6,279 nucleotides of DNA from PR03 sp031362725 (GTDB taxonomy: Bacteria > Myxococcota_A > UBA9160 > PR03): NCBI GenBank assembly GCA_031362725.1, contig JANLTC010000340.1, positions 1 through 6,279 of the forward strand. Direction: 5' to 3'. The notes beneath the pieces are model-generated. The model saw only the letters and a program-made list of their open reading frames with translations, was not told the origin of the DNA and searched no databases. Position numbers and translations under genes: made by a program. Each line of letters opens with the position of its first letter. The first letter of the stretch is position 1. Positions 5,548 to 6,279 of the stretch are shown in pieces.

Positions 5548-6279
5548 CACTTCGCACACTCGATCATGTACCGGACGCCCTGCTCGAGGTCGGCGTGCGC
5601 GAGATCGCGGACGTGTTGCCGGGCCCCACGCTGATCCATCTCGACGGCAAGCGCCGGCCGGCGCTCTTCGTATCGGCGCTGCTCCACGGCGACGAGAGTG
5701 TCGGGCTCGTGGCGATGCAACGGCTGTTGCGCCGGCATGCCGGGCATGGGCTACCGCGCGCGCTGTCAGTTTTCATTGGCAACGTGACGGCGGCGCGCGC
5801 AGGCGTGCGGCGGCTGCCGCAGCAACCCGACTTCAACCGCGTGTGGCCGGGCACCGAGATCGGCGAATGCGGCGAGGTGGCGATGATGCGGGAGGTCGTT
5901 GCGACGATGCGGCAGCGCGGTGTCTTCGCGAGCATCGACCTCCACAACAACTCGGGCCTGAACCCGCGCTACGCGTGTGTGAATGAACTCGACGCGGCGT
6001 TCCTGCAGCTCGCGACGCTGTTCTCCCGCACGGTCGTCCACTTCCGCGAGCCGCGCGGCGTGCAGTCCGCCGCGTTCGCTGCGTTCTGTCCCGCGGTCGC
6101 GCTCGAATGCGGTCGCGCTGGCGATGCGGAAGGGGAGGCGCACGCGACAGCCGTCCTCGATGCGGTGCTGCATCTCGCCGCGCTGCCGCAGCATGCGCCC
6201 GCCGCGGCCGACATCGACCTGTTCCACACCGTCGCGATCGTTCGGGTGCCTCTCGACGTGTCGCTGAGTTTCGATGGCT
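5544..6279 (+). CDS. Succinylglutamate desuccinylase/aspartoacylase-family zinc hydrolase (3' end outside window)
   Basis: This open frame starts at GTG 5544, inside the GTGA overlap with the ligase stop, and runs 245 codons to the window edge without a stop. It matches the AstE/AspA branch of the M14 metallocarboxypeptidase fold, which hydrolyses amide bonds of N-acyl amino acids. Zinc ligands are visible as LLHGDES (His 48, Glu 51) and IDLHNNSG (His 134). The DFNRVWPG motif (96-103) matches the family's D-x-N-R substrate-binding signature. VALECGRAG (185-193) supplies the expected catalytic Glu 188. The DLHNNSG form is closer to aspartoacylase (DLHNTTSN, from memory) than to AstE (DLHTA). 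AstE-type proteins are about 320-350 aa, so roughly the last quarter to third is missing. Tight coupling to the ligase implies the two proteins act on related molecules, possibly making and breaking an amide. It is not arginine-catabolic astE by context, since no ast genes are present. Confidence 0.9.
   Translation, partial: MTLRTLDHVPDALLEVGVREIADVLPGPTLIHLDGKRRPALFVSALLHGDESVGLVAMQRLLRRHAGHGLPRALSVFIGNVTAARAGVRRLPQQPDFNRVWPGTEIGECGEVAMMREVVATMRQRGVFASIDLHNNSGLNPRYACVNELDAAFLQLATLFSRTVVHFREPRGVQSAAFAAFCPAVALECGRAGDAEGEAHATAVLDAVLHLAALPQHAPAAADIDLFHTVAIVRVPLDVSLSFDG

Noticed and set aside
1..6279. Mobile elements, CRISPR arrays, tRNA/rRNA genes
   Set aside because: None seen: no spaced repeat array, transposase or integrase motif, terminal inverted repeats or tRNA-like cloverleaf was recognised on either strand.

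Overview
The window is GC-rich bacterial chromosomal DNA (about two-thirds GC by eye), densely packed with six genes, all on the + strand. Start codons GTG (possibly TTG once) are used throughout, and several genes overlap by a few bases. The base composition, gene set and lack of mobile-element signatures suggest a high-GC proteobacterium, myxobacterium or related lineage. The sequence alone does not fix the taxon.

Region 1 (1-3449) looks like one operon. It begins inside the 3' end of nifJ, which encodes pyruvate:ferredoxin/flavodoxin oxidoreductase. That fragment carries the thiamine-diphosphate domain and four cysteines with the spacing expected for the proximal 4Fe-4S cluster. A GTGA stop/start overlap joins it to a dihydroorotate-dehydrogenase-like flavoprotein, which lacks the usual catalytic SCPN motif. 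The flavoprotein in turn overlaps a 12-helix MFS permease. NifJ would supply acetyl-CoA and reduced ferredoxin; the flavoprotein is plausibly a redox partner or accessory (inference). The permease substrate cannot be read from the sequence.

Region 2 (3450-3607) is the only real intergenic gap, 158 bp long. It holds a perfect 16-bp palindrome just after the permease stop, a few short GCGAAC repeats, and a strong GAGGAG ribosome binding site for the next gene. No convincing sigma-70 promoter is visible.

Region 3 (3608-6279) looks like a second operon: a small stand-alone macro-domain protein, a GCS2-type carboxylate-amine ligase (glutamate-cysteine-ligase-like, 475 aa), and an AstE/aspartoacylase-type zinc amidohydrolase that runs off the window. 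The ligase and the hydrolase are joined by a GTGA overlap. A ligase that makes an amide on glutamate or a similar amino acid, coupled to an enzyme family that cleaves N-acyl amino acids, suggests an uncharacterised amide or small-peptide pathway. This is the most interesting part of the window. The macro protein lacks the lysine and aspartate used by TARG1/DarG-type hydrolases, so it may be a binder or have different chemistry.
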